Source of the DNA: Bacillus thuringiensis
GTDB taxonomy: Bacteria > Bacillota > Bacilli > Bacillales > Bacillaceae_G
Reading direction: 5' to 3'
Length of the DNA: 64,000 nt
Assembly (NCBI RefSeq): GCF_001182785.1
Contig: NZ_CP012099.1
Span: 178,501 to 242,500 of the forward strand
Shown: positions 41,413 to 49,868 of the stretch, in pieces
Numbering within the stretch: position 1 is the first letter of the stretch
Layout: each line of letters begins with the position of its first letter
Program-made: the position numbers and the translations under genes
Notes under the pieces: generated by a model
Database searches by the model: none
What the model was told of the DNA's origin: nothing
What the model saw: only the letters and a program-made list of their open reading frames with translations

Positions 41413-42374
41413 GTGAACCATTATTAGAGGTGAAAAACCTAAAGACATATTTTCCAATTAAAGGTGGCATATTTAGTAGAACGATCGGACATGTAAAAGC
41501 AGTTGATGGAGTAAGTTTTACTATTAATAAAGGCGAAGTGTTTGGTCTCGTTGGCGAATCAGGGAGCGGAAAAACAACGATAGGAAAAACAATTTTACGT
41601 CTCATTCAAAAAACGGAGGGGGAAGTGAAGTTTAAAGGGAAAGATGTTCATTCTTTATCGAAGGATGAATTGAGAAAACATCGCCCTAATATGCAGCTCG
41701 TTTTTCAAGATCCATTTAGCTCATTAAATCCGAGAATGAGAATTGGAGAAGCGCTTGGAGAGCCGATGTTGGCCCACGGATTAGCGACGAAAGAAAATGT
41801 TCGTGAAAAGGTAATTGAAGTATTGGAGTTATGTGGCTTAGCTCCTTATCATATTGACCGGTATCCCCATGAGTTTTCTGGTGGACAACGTCAGCGTATC
41901 GTAATCGCAAGGGCTATGGTGTTAAATCCAGAATTCATTGTAGCTGATGAACCTGTGGCGGCACTAGATGTATCTATCCAAGCACAAATTATTAATTTAT
42001 TTAGTGAGTTACAGGAGAAAAAGGGATTATCTTATTTATTCATTTCACATGATTTGAGTGTAGTAGAACATTTATGTACGAAAATCGGAATTATGTATTT
42101 AGGTACGATTGTGGAGACGGCGCCGCGTGATGAGTTATTTACCAATCCGCTACATCCGTATACAAAAGCATTGTTATCAGCCGTTCCAATACCAGATCCA
42201 ACAGTGAAGCGAGAGCGAATTATACTAGAAGGGGATATTCCAAGTCCAGCAAATCCACCTTCGGGTTGTCGTTTTCATACACGTTGCCCGTTTGCAACAG
42301 ATGTTTGTAAAAAAACAATACCAGAATTTCGTAATGTTGGTGATGATCATTTTGTTTCTTGTCATCATGTATAA
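41409..42374 (+). CDS. Peptide-type ABC transporter ATPase (OppF/DppF family), second operon
   Basis: A 321-residue ATPase, full length with the C-terminal CRFHTRCPFATDVCKK motif, unlike the short OppF-type protein at 6297-7070. Walker A GESGSGKTT, signature FSGGQRQR, Walker B FIVADEPVAALD. Last gene of the operon, followed by a terminator. Confidence 0.92.
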   Translation: MSEPLLEVKNLKTYFPIKGGIFSRTIGHVKAVDGVSFTINKGEVFGLVGESGSGKTTIGKTILRLIQKTEGEVKFKGKDVHSLSKDELRKHRPNMQLVFQDPFSSLNPRMRIGEALGEPMLAHGLATKENVREKVIEVLELCGLAPYHIDRYPHEFSGGQRQRIVIARAMVLNPEFIVADEPVAALDVSIQAQIINLFSELQEKKGLSYLFISHDLSVVEHLCTKIGIMYLGTIVETAPRDELFTNPLHPYTKALLSAVPIPDPTVKRERIILEGDIPSPANPPSGCRFHTRCPFATDVCKKTIPEFRNVGDDHFVSCHHV

Positions 42375-42412
42375 AAAAAGGACTCTTTCAAATGGAAAGA
42401 GTCCTTTTTTTT
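42374..42412. terminator. Bidirectional terminator
   Basis: AAAAAGGACTCTTTC / GAAAGAGTCCTTTTT around AAATG, between the Opp operon and the convergent HAD gene. Confidence 0.86.
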
Positions 42413-43283
42413 ATTTACTAGATGAAGTTTGTTTCAATACAAATTGCTCGATTGCGTGAGCAACACCATGTTCATTGTTTGTTAATGTTACAACATCACA
42501 TAGTTTTTTTACATCTTCTTCAGCGTTGCCCATTGCAACAGATAAGCCTGCTACTTCTAACATTGGTACATCATTAAAATTATCACCAATAGCAACTGTA
42601 TCTTCAATAGGAATATTAAAATGAGCTGCCATCTGCTGTAGCCCGTTTCCTTTATGTCCATTCTTATCCATAATTTCTAAGTTAGTAGGAGCTGATGCTG
42701 TAACCATAATATCAGCGTCTTCTTGTAACACGCTTAATAGCTGTGCGCGATGCGCTGCATTAAATGTTGAAATGAAGAATTTAGATATTTCTAGTTCTTG
42801 GTTATTTACAACATCTTCTATTTTTTTGAAATCAGTAATTAAGTTCGATTTCTTTTGCTTTTCTGTAATTCGTTCAAGTTCCTCTAATGTAACATCAAGC
42901 GCCTGCTTATTTTCTTCGAACGCTTGCATCACTTGATCTTGCCATGTATATGGAGAATAAACTCCTTTATTTGTATATAACTTATATGGGAAACTTTCAG
43001 ATTCTAGTAATTTTGCAAGTTTGTACACTTTGTCGTTTTGTATACAACGCGAGTTAATTACTTTTCCATCCACATAAACAATAGCCCCATTGCTTGCTCC
43101 GACTGGAAGAGATAATTTATATTCTTCCAATAGCTTTAAAGCATCCTCTTTCGCACGACCAGAACAAATCATTACAATATGACCAGCTTCTTGTGCAGTT
43201 TGGATTGCTTGTAGGTTTTCTTTGGAGATTTCAAGATTAGATGATAGTAGTGTACCATCCATATCTAATGCGATTAATTTCAA
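42411..43283 (-). CDS. Cof-type HAD-IIB family phosphatase
   Basis: A 290-residue phosphatase. Motif I is LDMDGTLL with nucleophile Asp, motif II the CSGRAKED region, and motifs III/IV are Lys in GHKGNGL and IGDNFNDVPML. The large C2 cap lies between. Substrates of the family are sugar phosphates, FMN or similar; which one is unknown. TTG 43283 is preferred: AGAGGTGG lies five bases upstream; the frame is open further 5'. Confidence 0.85.
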   Translation of the reverse strand: MKLIALDMDGTLLSSNLEISKENLQAIQTAQEAGHIVMICSGRAKEDALKLLEEYKLSLPVGASNGAIVYVDGKVINSRCIQNDKVYKLAKLLESESFPYKLYTNKGVYSPYTWQDQVMQAFEENKQALDVTLEELERITEKQKKSNLITDFKKIEDVVNNQELEISKFFISTFNAAHRAQLLSVLQEDADIMVTASAPTNLEIMDKNGHKGNGLQQMAAHFNIPIEDTVAIGDNFNDVPMLEVAGLSVAMGNAEEDVKKLCDVVTLTNNEHGVAHAIEQFVLKQTSSSK

Positions 43284-43389
43284 AATGACCACCTCTTTGT
43301 TTTTATTATACATAGTTATATAGAGGAAACATATAAACTTATCTTGGAAAGACGGTATTTTATCTCATATTAAAAGTAAGTAAAGATTA

Positions 43390-43700
43390 GATAGGTTTAG
43401 TGTCACTAAATAAACTGTTTGTAACAAAAATAGAGAGGAGTATGACTATATTTCACTTTATGACTGTAATATTACACGAATGTTACAAACATGAACTTAG
43501 TGAAAAGTGCATTAAATAAAGGTTTTTGGGGATTATTATAAAAAAACGTAAAAAAAGTGTAATAAATTTCACGTTATTATATTGCAACGTAACAATAGTT
43601 ATGTTACATTAATGTTACAAACGTTACGTTATCAAATTTAATGTAACGTTAACATAAAAACTATGAAATAAACATTTCTTAGAAATTACATATAGATAAC
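43390..43700 (+). promoter_or_regulatory. Regulatory leader with repeated GTTAC/GTAAC motifs before the peptide array
   Basis: About 400 bases without a coding frame I can support. GTTAC recurs at 43603, 43614 and 43623 (11- and 9-base steps), with TTACA-N4-TGTTA layouts near 43472-43485 and 43604-43617. This resembles the inverted core of the 40-bp element but is not the same sequence. Probably the control region of the array. Confidence 0.5.
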
Positions 43701-43724
43701 TTATGAAAAGGGAGGATAAATGAT

Positions 43725-43832
43725 ATGAAAGAGCAAGTATTACAAGTAACAAAAGGTGACTTCGTAGGATCAGCAAGTGGAGCGGTAGTATTAACAGCAT
43801 TAATCGTATTTCTATCAAGCGTATTAGTATAA
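43725..43832 (+). CDS. Array micropeptide D1, 35 aa (DUF3948-like)
   Basis: KGDFVGSASGAVVLTALIV, then FLSSVLV; single membrane helix with small residues on one face. GGGAGG nine bases upstream. Identical in protein sequence to D2, D3 and D4. Same K-x-D-F-x-G-x-A-S-G pattern as A1-A3. Confidence 0.8.
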   Translation: MKEQVLQVTKGDFVGSASGAVVLTALIVFLSSVLV

Positions 43833-43875
43833 TAGAAACTTTGTAACAAAAGAAAAAGAAGGGAGAATGAAAGAT

Positions 43876-43983
43876 ATGAAAGAGCAAGTATTACAAGTAA
43901 CAAAAGGTGACTTCGTAGGATCAGCAAGTGGAGCGGTAGTATTAACAGCATTAATCGTATTTCTATCAAGCGTATTAGTATAA
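43876..43983 (+). CDS. Array micropeptide D2, 35 aa
   Basis: Protein identical to D1; RBS AAGGGAG, ten-base spacing. An in-frame ATG nine bases earlier lies too close to the ribosome site. Confidence 0.8.
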   Translation: MKEQVLQVTKGDFVGSASGAVVLTALIVFLSSVLV

Positions 43984-44026
43984 TAGAAACTTTGTAACAA
44001 AAGAAAGAGAAGGGAGAATGAAAGAT

Positions 44027-44134
44027 ATGAAAGAGCAAGTATTACAAGTAACAAAAGGTGACTTTGTAGGATCGGCAAGTGGAGCAGTAGTATTAACAGC
44101 ATTAATCGTATTTCTATCAAGCGTATTAGTATAA
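44027..44134 (+). CDS. Array micropeptide D3, 35 aa
   Basis: Protein identical to D1 but with silent differences (GACTTT, TCGGCA, GCAGTA codons), which argues for selection on the peptide. Confidence 0.8.
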   Translation: MKEQVLQVTKGDFVGSASGAVVLTALIVFLSSVLV

Positions 44135-44177
44135 TAGAAACTTTGTAACAAAAGAAAAAGAAGGGAGAATGAAAGAT

Positions 44178-44285
44178 ATGAAAGAGCAAGTATTACAAGT
44201 AACAAAAGGTGACTTCGTAGGATCAGCAAGTGGAGCGGTAGTATTAACAGCATTAATCGTATTTCTATCAAGTGTATTAGTATAA
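44178..44285 (+). CDS. Array micropeptide D4, 35 aa
   Basis: Protein identical to D1, with one silent change near the end (AGTGTA). Confidence 0.8.
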   Translation: MKEQVLQVTKGDFVGSASGAVVLTALIVFLSSVLV

Positions 44286-44328
44286 TAGAAACTTTGTAAC
44301 AAAAGAAAAAGAAGGGAGAATGAGGGAT

Positions 44329-44439
44329 ATGAACAGTGAACAAGTGTTTCAAGTAACAAAAACAGATTTATTAGGATCCTTAGGTGGAGCGGTAATATTA
44401 ACATCATTTATTCTATTCCTTGCAAGTGTATTAGTATGA
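44329..44439 (+). CDS. Array micropeptide D5, 36 aa, divergent last member
   Basis: MNSEQVFQVTKTDLLGSLGG, then AVILTSFILFLASVLV. Same layout as D1-D4 with about half the residues changed. It keeps the 151-bp phase and the same spacer, so it is an older copy at the end of the operon. Confidence 0.76.
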   Translation: MNSEQVFQVTKTDLLGSLGGAVILTSFILFLASVLV

Positions 44440-44462
44440 TATATATAAATACAATCATTCAA

Positions 44463-44518
44463 AAAAAATAAAGACTCTAACGTATTAGTAAGTAGTTAAT
44501 ATGTTGGAGTCTTTTTTA
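44463..44518 (+). terminator. Terminator of the peptide array
   Basis: AAAGACTCTAACGTATTA pairs with TAATATGTTGGAGTCTTT (G-U and one mismatch), followed by a T-run. Confidence 0.75.
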
Positions 44519-44694
44519 TATTCTTCTTATATACCCTCAAGTATTAAAGTTACCTCATTATCCAGCATTTATGGCTAATTAGACGCTGCGTTTGAAATTT
44601 GATTCAACGAATAATCAAAAATCCACTGAATAAAATCCCGCTTTATTTCAAAGAGAAAAAAGTCGAATTTTATATGTAAGAAAAAAAGAGGAAT

Positions 44695-44780
44695 TTGACA
44701 GAAAAGATAGAAAATTTTAAAGGTCAGAATTTGTTAGCTTGCTAACTAATTTCTATTTATTTATGTTGGAAGCGTTTTCG
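44695..44780 (+). promoter_or_regulatory. hppD promoter region with palindrome and cre-like site
   Basis: TTGACA at 44695-44700. Downstream, GTTAGC-TT-GCTAAC (44733-44746) is a perfect palindrome. TGGAAGCGTTTTCG (44767-44780) is close to the CcpA cre consensus, which would give glucose repression of tyrosine breakdown. Confidence 0.58.
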
Positions 44781-44832
44781 GTTGGTTTTAAGTATGGACC
44801 ATTTAATCTATTTACAGGGGGATGAAGATATT

Positions 44833-45951
44833 ATGAAACAAAAATCTATGGATACGCTAGCTGCACAAATGGAGGATTTTTTTCCAGTACGTGATGTAGA
44901 TCATTTGGAATTTTACGTAGGGAATGCAAAGCAATCGAGTTATTATCTTGCGAGAGCGTTCGGATTCAAAATTGTGGCTTACTCTGGATTAGAAACTGGA
45001 AACCGTGAAAAGGTATCTTATGTTCTTGTGCAAAAAAATATGCGTTTCGTTGTGTCTGGAGCTTTAAGTAGTGAAAATCGTATTGCAGAGTTTGTAAAGA
45101 CTCATGGTGATGGCGTGAAGGATGTGGCACTACTTGTTGATGATGTTGATAAAGCATACTCAGAAGCAGTGAAACGTGGTGCTGTCGCAATTGCTCCACC
45201 AGAGGAATTAACAGATGAGGACGGTACATTGAAAAAAGCAGTTATTGGTACGTATGGTGATACAATTCATACGCTTGTAGAGCGTAAAAATTATAAAGGG
45301 GCATTTATGCCAGGATTCCAAAAGGTAGAGTTTAATATTCCATTTGAAGAGTCTGGTTTAATTGCTGTCGATCATGTAGTTGGTAATGTTGAAAAAATGG
45401 AAGAGTGGGTTAGTTATTACGAGAATGTCATGGGCTTTAAACAAATGATTCATTTTGATGATGACGATATTAGTACAGAGTATTCGGCGTTAATGTCGAA
45501 AGTTATGACGAATGGAAGCCGTATTAAGTTTCCGATTAACGAACCAGCAGACGGAAAGAGAAAGTCACAAATTCAAGAGTATCTAGAATTCTATAATGGA
45601 GCTGGTGTACAGCATCTTGCTTTATTAACAAGTGATATTGTTAAAACGGTTGAAGCGCTTCGTGCAAATGGGGTGGAGTTTTTAGATACACCTGATACTT
45701 ATTATGATGAGTTAACTGCACGAGTTGGAAAAATCGATGAAGAAATTGATAAGCTAAAAGAATTAAAGATCTTAGTAGATCGTGATGATGAAGGTTACTT
45801 ACTACAAATCTTTACGAAACCAATTGTAGATCGCCCGACTTTATTTATTGAAATCATTCAACGTAAAGGTTCTCGTGGATTTGGTGAAGGAAACTTTAAA
45901 GCGTTATTCGAATCAATTGAAAGAGAACAAGAGCGTCGCGGAAACTTATAA
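44833..45951 (+). CDS. hppD: 4-hydroxyphenylpyruvate dioxygenase
   Basis: A 372-residue Fe(II) dioxygenase with two vicinal-oxygen-chelate domains. Iron ligands: His in AVDHVVGNV, His in VQHLALLTSD and Glu in LFIEIIQRKG; the C-terminal GFGEGNFKALFESIE is typical. It converts 4-hydroxyphenylpyruvate to homogentisate in tyrosine catabolism. ATG 44833 follows AGGGGGATGAAG; the frame is open earlier without support. First of three genes of the homogentisate pathway. Confidence 0.94.
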   Translation: MKQKSMDTLAAQMEDFFPVRDVDHLEFYVGNAKQSSYYLARAFGFKIVAYSGLETGNREKVSYVLVQKNMRFVVSGALSSENRIAEFVKTHGDGVKDVALLVDDVDKAYSEAVKRGAVAIAPPEELTDEDGTLKKAVIGTYGDTIHTLVERKNYKGAFMPGFQKVEFNIPFEESGLIAVDHVVGNVEKMEEWVSYYENVMGFKQMIHFDDDDISTEYSALMSKVMTNGSRIKFPINEPADGKRKSQIQEYLEFYNGAGVQHLALLTSDIVKTVEALRANGVEFLDTPDTYYDELTARVGKIDEEIDKLKELKILVDRDDEGYLLQIFTKPIVDRPTLFIEIIQRKGSRGFGEGNFKALFESIEREQERRGNL

Positions 45952-46017
45952 GATTTATATCCACCAGCAAAAGTCCCTTTGCTGGTGGAAATTTCATTTT
46001 TATAAGGAGGAATCAGG

Positions 46018-46974
46018 ATGAAATTTGTTACATTTCGTCTTCCTTCAAAAGAAATACGGGCTGGATGGCTTGAAGGTGACAAAGTAATAGATATGAATCT
46101 TGCTAGTGAAGGGAAAATCCCTTCTTCTATGATGGCTTTTTTAGAAAAAGCTGATGAGTATGTAGAAGTAGTGCGGAATATTAAGAATCCAAATAAGGGT
46201 ATATATGCTTTAGAAGAAGTACAATTGACAGCTGCTCTTCCTAATCCGAGTAGTATTCGAGATTTTTACGCATTTGAACAACATGTAAAAACAGCTCGTG
46301 GACGAAGAGGACTAGATGTTGTGCCTGAATGGTATGATATTCCGGTTTTTTATTTTACTAATCATCGTGCTGTAATTGGTTCCGGTGATTTTGTAATTGG
46401 TCCGAAAAAGTCTAAAAAGCTTGATTATGAGCTGGAGATTGCTTGCGTAATAGGAAAAGAAGGGCGAAATATTTCTCGTGAGCGAGCAGAGGAATATATT
46501 TTTGGTTATTGTATTATGAACGACTGGAGTGCGAGAGACTTACAAGCAACAGAAATGAAAGTAGGTCTCGGTCCGGCGAAAGGAAAGGACTTTGCAACTT
46601 CGTTAGGAGCACATCTTGTTACGAAAGAGGAATTAGATGTTTATCGTAATGGTGATCGATATGATTTAGAAATGACTGCTCATGTAAACGGAAAACTATT
46701 ATCAAAGGGAAACTTCCAAGATATTTACTATACATTTGCTGAAATGATTGAACGTGCTTCAGAGGACGTTACGTTATATCCAGGAGATGTGATTGGTTCT
46801 GGGACAGTAGGAACAGGATGTATTTTAGAACTTGGTACAGAAGAGTGGCTACAAGATGGAGATGTTGTAGAGCTGTCGATTACTGGTTTAGGTACACTAC
46901 GTAATACGATCAAAAAAGAAAAGGAAGCGGGTGATGGGCATGTTTTATCGTCACATGGGAGAACTACCTCATAA
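46018..46974 (+). CDS. Fumarylacetoacetate hydrolase family protein
   Basis: A 318-residue protein of the FAH fold: RDFYAFEQHVKTARGRRG, the metal-binding Glu pair in KKLDYELEIACVIGKEGRNI, Asp in GYCIMNDWSARDLQ, and the GSGTVGTGCILELG end. Next to hppD and hmgA it should be the fumarylacetoacetase (or maleylacetoacetate-handling) step to fumarate and acetoacetate. RBS AAGGAGGAATCAGG. Its last 41 bases overlap hmgA. Confidence 0.88.
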   Translation: MKFVTFRLPSKEIRAGWLEGDKVIDMNLASEGKIPSSMMAFLEKADEYVEVVRNIKNPNKGIYALEEVQLTAALPNPSSIRDFYAFEQHVKTARGRRGLDVVPEWYDIPVFYFTNHRAVIGSGDFVIGPKKSKKLDYELEIACVIGKEGRNISRERAEEYIFGYCIMNDWSARDLQATEMKVGLGPAKGKDFATSLGAHLVTKEELDVYRNGDRYDLEMTAHVNGKLLSKGNFQDIYYTFAEMIERASEDVTLYPGDVIGSGTVGTGCILELGTEEWLQDGDVVELSITGLGTLRNTIKKEKEAGDGHVLSSHGRTTS

Positions 46975-48112
46975 ACGACATGTACAATTTCGTAAAAAAG
47001 ATGGATCGCTTTATCGTGAACAGGTAATGGGAACAAAAGGATTTTCTGGTACGCAGTCTATTTTGTATCATCACTATATGCCAACAGAAGTAGGTCATTC
47101 TGCATTATCGCATTCTTGTCAGTTGCAGTATGAAGAGGATGTTGCTCTTTCTCATCGCCACTTCCGAACGAAAGAAAATAAAAAAAGTGGTGATGCAATA
47201 AGTGGACGGAATTTCATACTTGGAAATGAAGATTTGTTAATTGGAGTAGTGAGCCCAACAGAAAAAATGGATTATTTCTATCGTAATGGTGATGGCGACG
47301 AAATGTTATTTGTTCATTATGGAACAGGGAAAATTGAAACGATGTTTGGAACGATTCACTATAGAAAAGGCGACTATGTAACGATCCCAATTGGAACGAT
47401 TTATCGTGTTATTCCAGATGAAGGAGAGACTAAGTTTCTTGTTGTAGAGGCGAATAGCCAAATTACAACACCGCGTCGTTATCGAAATGAATATGGACAA
47501 TTGTTAGAGCATAGTCCGTTTTGTGAAAGAGATCTTCGTGGTCCAGAAAAATTAGAGACCTATGATGAAAAAGGCGAGTTTGTCGTAATGACAAAATCAA
47601 GAGGATATATGCATAAACATGTTTTAGGACACCACCCGTTAGATGTTGTTGGATGGGATGGCTATTTGTATCCGTGGGTATTTAATGTAGAGGATTTTGA
47701 ACCAATTACAGGGCGCATTCATCAACCACCGCCAGTACATCAAACATTTGAAGGGCATAATTTTGTTATTTGCTCTTTCGTACCACGTTTATACGATTAT
47801 CATCCAGAGTCAATTCCGGCACCATATTATCATAGTAATGTTAATAGTGATGAAGTTCTTTATTATGTAGAAGGAAACTTTATGAGTCGCAAAGGTGTGG
47901 AAGAAGGTTCTATTACACTTCATCCGAGCGGGATTCCTCATGGGCCGCATCCGGGGAAAACAGAGGCAAGTATAGGGAAGAAAGAGACGCTTGAATTAGC
48001 TGTTATGATAGACACATTCCGTCCGCTTCGTATTGTAAAACAAGCACATGAAACAGAAGATGAAAAGTATATGTATAGCTGGATTGAACAAGGTTCATAT
48101 ACTGTGAAATAA
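46934..48112 (+). CDS. hmgA: Homogentisate 1,2-dioxygenase
   Basis: A 392-residue cupin enzyme. Iron-binding His and Glu residues lie in LHPSGIPHGPHPG and the PAPYYHSNVNSDEVLYYVEG stretch; IHQPPPVHQTFEGHNFVICS is also characteristic. It opens the ring of homogentisate to maleylacetoacetate; loss of the enzyme leads to brown pyomelanin. Start: ATG 46934 has AAGGA eight bases upstream; GTG 46931 and ATG 46940 are alternatives. It overlaps the upstream gene, so it is translationally coupled. Confidence 0.92.
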   Translation: MGMFYRHMGELPHKRHVQFRKKDGSLYREQVMGTKGFSGTQSILYHHYMPTEVGHSALSHSCQLQYEEDVALSHRHFRTKENKKSGDAISGRNFILGNEDLLIGVVSPTEKMDYFYRNGDGDEMLFVHYGTGKIETMFGTIHYRKGDYVTIPIGTIYRVIPDEGETKFLVVEANSQITTPRRYRNEYGQLLEHSPFCERDLRGPEKLETYDEKGEFVVMTKSRGYMHKHVLGHHPLDVVGWDGYLYPWVFNVEDFEPITGRIHQPPPVHQTFEGHNFVICSFVPRLYDYHPESIPAPYYHSNVNSDEVLYYVEGNFMSRKGVEEGSITLHPSGIPHGPHPGKTEASIGKKETLELAVMIDTFRPLRIVKQAHETEDEKYMYSWIEQGSYTVK

Positions 48113-48113
48113 G

Positions 48114-48154
48114 TAAAAAAAGGCATGCTCTCAATAAGGGAGCATGCTTTTTTG
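48114..48154 (+). terminator. Terminator of the homogentisate operon
   Basis: AAAAAAGGCATGCTC / GAGCATGCTTTTTT around nine bases. Confidence 0.86.
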
Positions 48155-48187
48155 TGGAATCGACATGTATAATAATACCAAAAAGAG

Positions 48188-48258
48188 TTGTCGAAAGATA
48201 TATAGAAAGAATGATAAGGATGGTGCATATTCAGAAGAATTTCTACTTGTTTCGACAA
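48188..48258. promoter_or_regulatory. Distant inverted repeat before the amino-acid permease gene
   Basis: TTGTCGAAA (48188-48196) and TTTCGACAA (48250-48258) are perfect inverted arms 53 bases apart, upstream of a TTGACT promoter-like -35 near 48265. They could be paired operator half-sites or the base of an RNA domain. Confidence 0.4.
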
Positions 48259-48344
48259 AAGTATTGACTGGGAAAAGCGTAATGAGTAAAATAAAAAAGC
48301 GAATTAAAAATTTTCAGAAAATTTAAAACTTGGAGGAGTGAAAG

Positions 48345-49760
48345 ATGAAGCAAATTTTTCAAAAGAAGCCAATTGCAAAGTTAATGCAAGAAAGTAAGCA
48401 AAAAACGTTAGCAAGAACATTGGGCGCGCTAGATTTAACTATGCTTGGAATCGGTGCAATCGTTGGAACAGGTATTTTTGTTCTAACGGGTGTTGTGGCA
48501 GCGAAACATTCTGGGCCAGCTATTATATTATCATTTGCGATTGCCGCGCTAGCTTGTGCCTTTGCTGCATTTTGTTATGCTGAATTTGCTTCTTCAGTTC
48601 CTGTCTCGGGCAGTGTGTATACGTATACATACGCGACGATGGGGGAAGTATTCGCATTTTTAATTGGCTGGGACTTAATGCTTGAATATTTACTTGCTAC
48701 ATCTGCTGTAGCAAACGGTTGGTCTGCATATTTTCAATCTTTATTAAAGGGGTTTGGAATTCATATTCCGACTATTCTCTCCTCGGCTCCTGGTACAGGT
48801 AAGGGTGGAATAATCGATTTACCTGCAGTTCTAATTATTTTAGTGATGACAGTTCTTTTATCTAGGGGTGTTCGTGAAAGTGCACGAGTAAATAACATTA
48901 TGGTATTTATTAAAATAGCAGTTGTTCTTATTTTTATCTTTGCTGGTTTTAATTATGTGAAACCTGAAAACTGGACGCCTTTTATGCCATTTGGTTTAGA
49001 TGGTGTAATGGCTGGAGCGGCCACAGTATTCTTCGCATTTATAGGATTTGATGCAGTTTCAACAGCGGCAGAAGAAGTGAAACGTCCGCAACGTGATTTA
49101 CCAATTGGTATTATTGCATCGTTATTAATTTGTACAGTTCTTTATATCGTTGTTTCGCTTATTTTGACAGGAATTGTTCCATACGGACAGCTAAATATAT
49201 CAGATCCAGTTGCTTTTGCACTTCAATTTATTGGACAAGATGGATTAGCGGGGGTAATTTCAGTAGGAGCAATTACAGGGATTACAACAGTAATGCTAGT
49301 TATGATGTATGGGCAAGTTCGTGTTTCTTATGCGATGAGCCGAGATGGTTTATTACCGAAGCGTCTTGCTAAAGTTCATCCGAAATTTAAAACGCCATTT
49401 TTAAATACATGGACAACGGGAATTATTGCGGCACTGATTTCAGGATTAATAGATTTAAATGTTTTAGCACATCTTGTAAACATGGGGACATTGTCAGCAT
49501 TTGCACTCGTAGCTGTTGCGGTAATTGTAATGAGAAGAACTCATCCAGACTTACCAAGGGCATTTAAGGCTCCGCTTGTACCATTTTTACCAGCATTAAC
49601 AGTGATTTTCTGTTTATACTTAATGCTTCAATTATCGGGGACAGCATGGATTAGTTTTGGGATATGGATGGTTATTGGTATAGCGGTTTACTTCTTATAT
49701 AGCCGAAAACATAGTGCTTTAAACAATAGTAAAAAAGAAGAAGATGTTGCGAATTTATAA
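48345..49760 (+). CDS. APC-superfamily amino acid permease
   Basis: A 471-residue protein with twelve helices. The first helix reads LTMLGIGAIVGTGIFVLTG, the substrate-site signature of cationic/neutral amino acid transporters. SGSVYTYTYATMGE and FFAFIGFDAVSTAAEEVKRP are family motifs. It imports an amino acid by proton symport; substrate unknown, but position next to the tyrosine pathway is suggestive only. RBS TTGGAGGAGTG. Confidence 0.9.
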   Translation: MKQIFQKKPIAKLMQESKQKTLARTLGALDLTMLGIGAIVGTGIFVLTGVVAAKHSGPAIILSFAIAALACAFAAFCYAEFASSVPVSGSVYTYTYATMGEVFAFLIGWDLMLEYLLATSAVANGWSAYFQSLLKGFGIHIPTILSSAPGTGKGGIIDLPAVLIILVMTVLLSRGVRESARVNNIMVFIKIAVVLIFIFAGFNYVKPENWTPFMPFGLDGVMAGAATVFFAFIGFDAVSTAAEEVKRPQRDLPIGIIASLLICTVLYIVVSLILTGIVPYGQLNISDPVAFALQFIGQDGLAGVISVGAITGITTVMLVMMYGQVRVSYAMSRDGLLPKRLAKVHPKFKTPFLNTWTTGIIAALISGLIDLNVLAHLVNMGTLSAFALVAVAVIVMRRTHPDLPRAFKAPLVPFLPALTVIFCLYLMLQLSGTAWISFGIWMVIGIAVYFLYSRKHSALNNSKKEEDVANL

Positions 49761-49763
49761 GCG

Positions 49764-49800
49764 AAAAAATCCATTCTAATTCTGTTAGAATGGATTTTTT
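49764..49800 (+). terminator. Intrinsic terminator
   Basis: AAAAAATCCATTCTAA / TTAGAATGGATTTTTT around TTCTG, perfect 16-bp arms. Confidence 0.88.
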
Positions 49801-49868
49801 TATTTGAAAATTTACATTTTTCTGAACTTATTATAAGATAATTGTTGGCTAACTAAAGGGGGGAAATG

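Larger units (their letters stand above)
43725..44328 (+). repeat. Tandem array: four units of exactly 151 bp
   Basis: ATGs at 43725, 43876, 44027 and 44178 are 151 bp apart, and the fifth (44329) keeps the same step although its gene is diverged. Each unit is a 108-bp gene plus a 43-bp spacer with its own ribosome site. The units differ by only a few bases, mostly silent in the genes. Confidence 0.9.

Noticed and set aside
43624..44407. Several overlapping minus-strand frames of 87-125 residues
   Set aside because: They are reverse-strand shadows of the 151-bp array: they repeat with the same period and have no ribosome sites.
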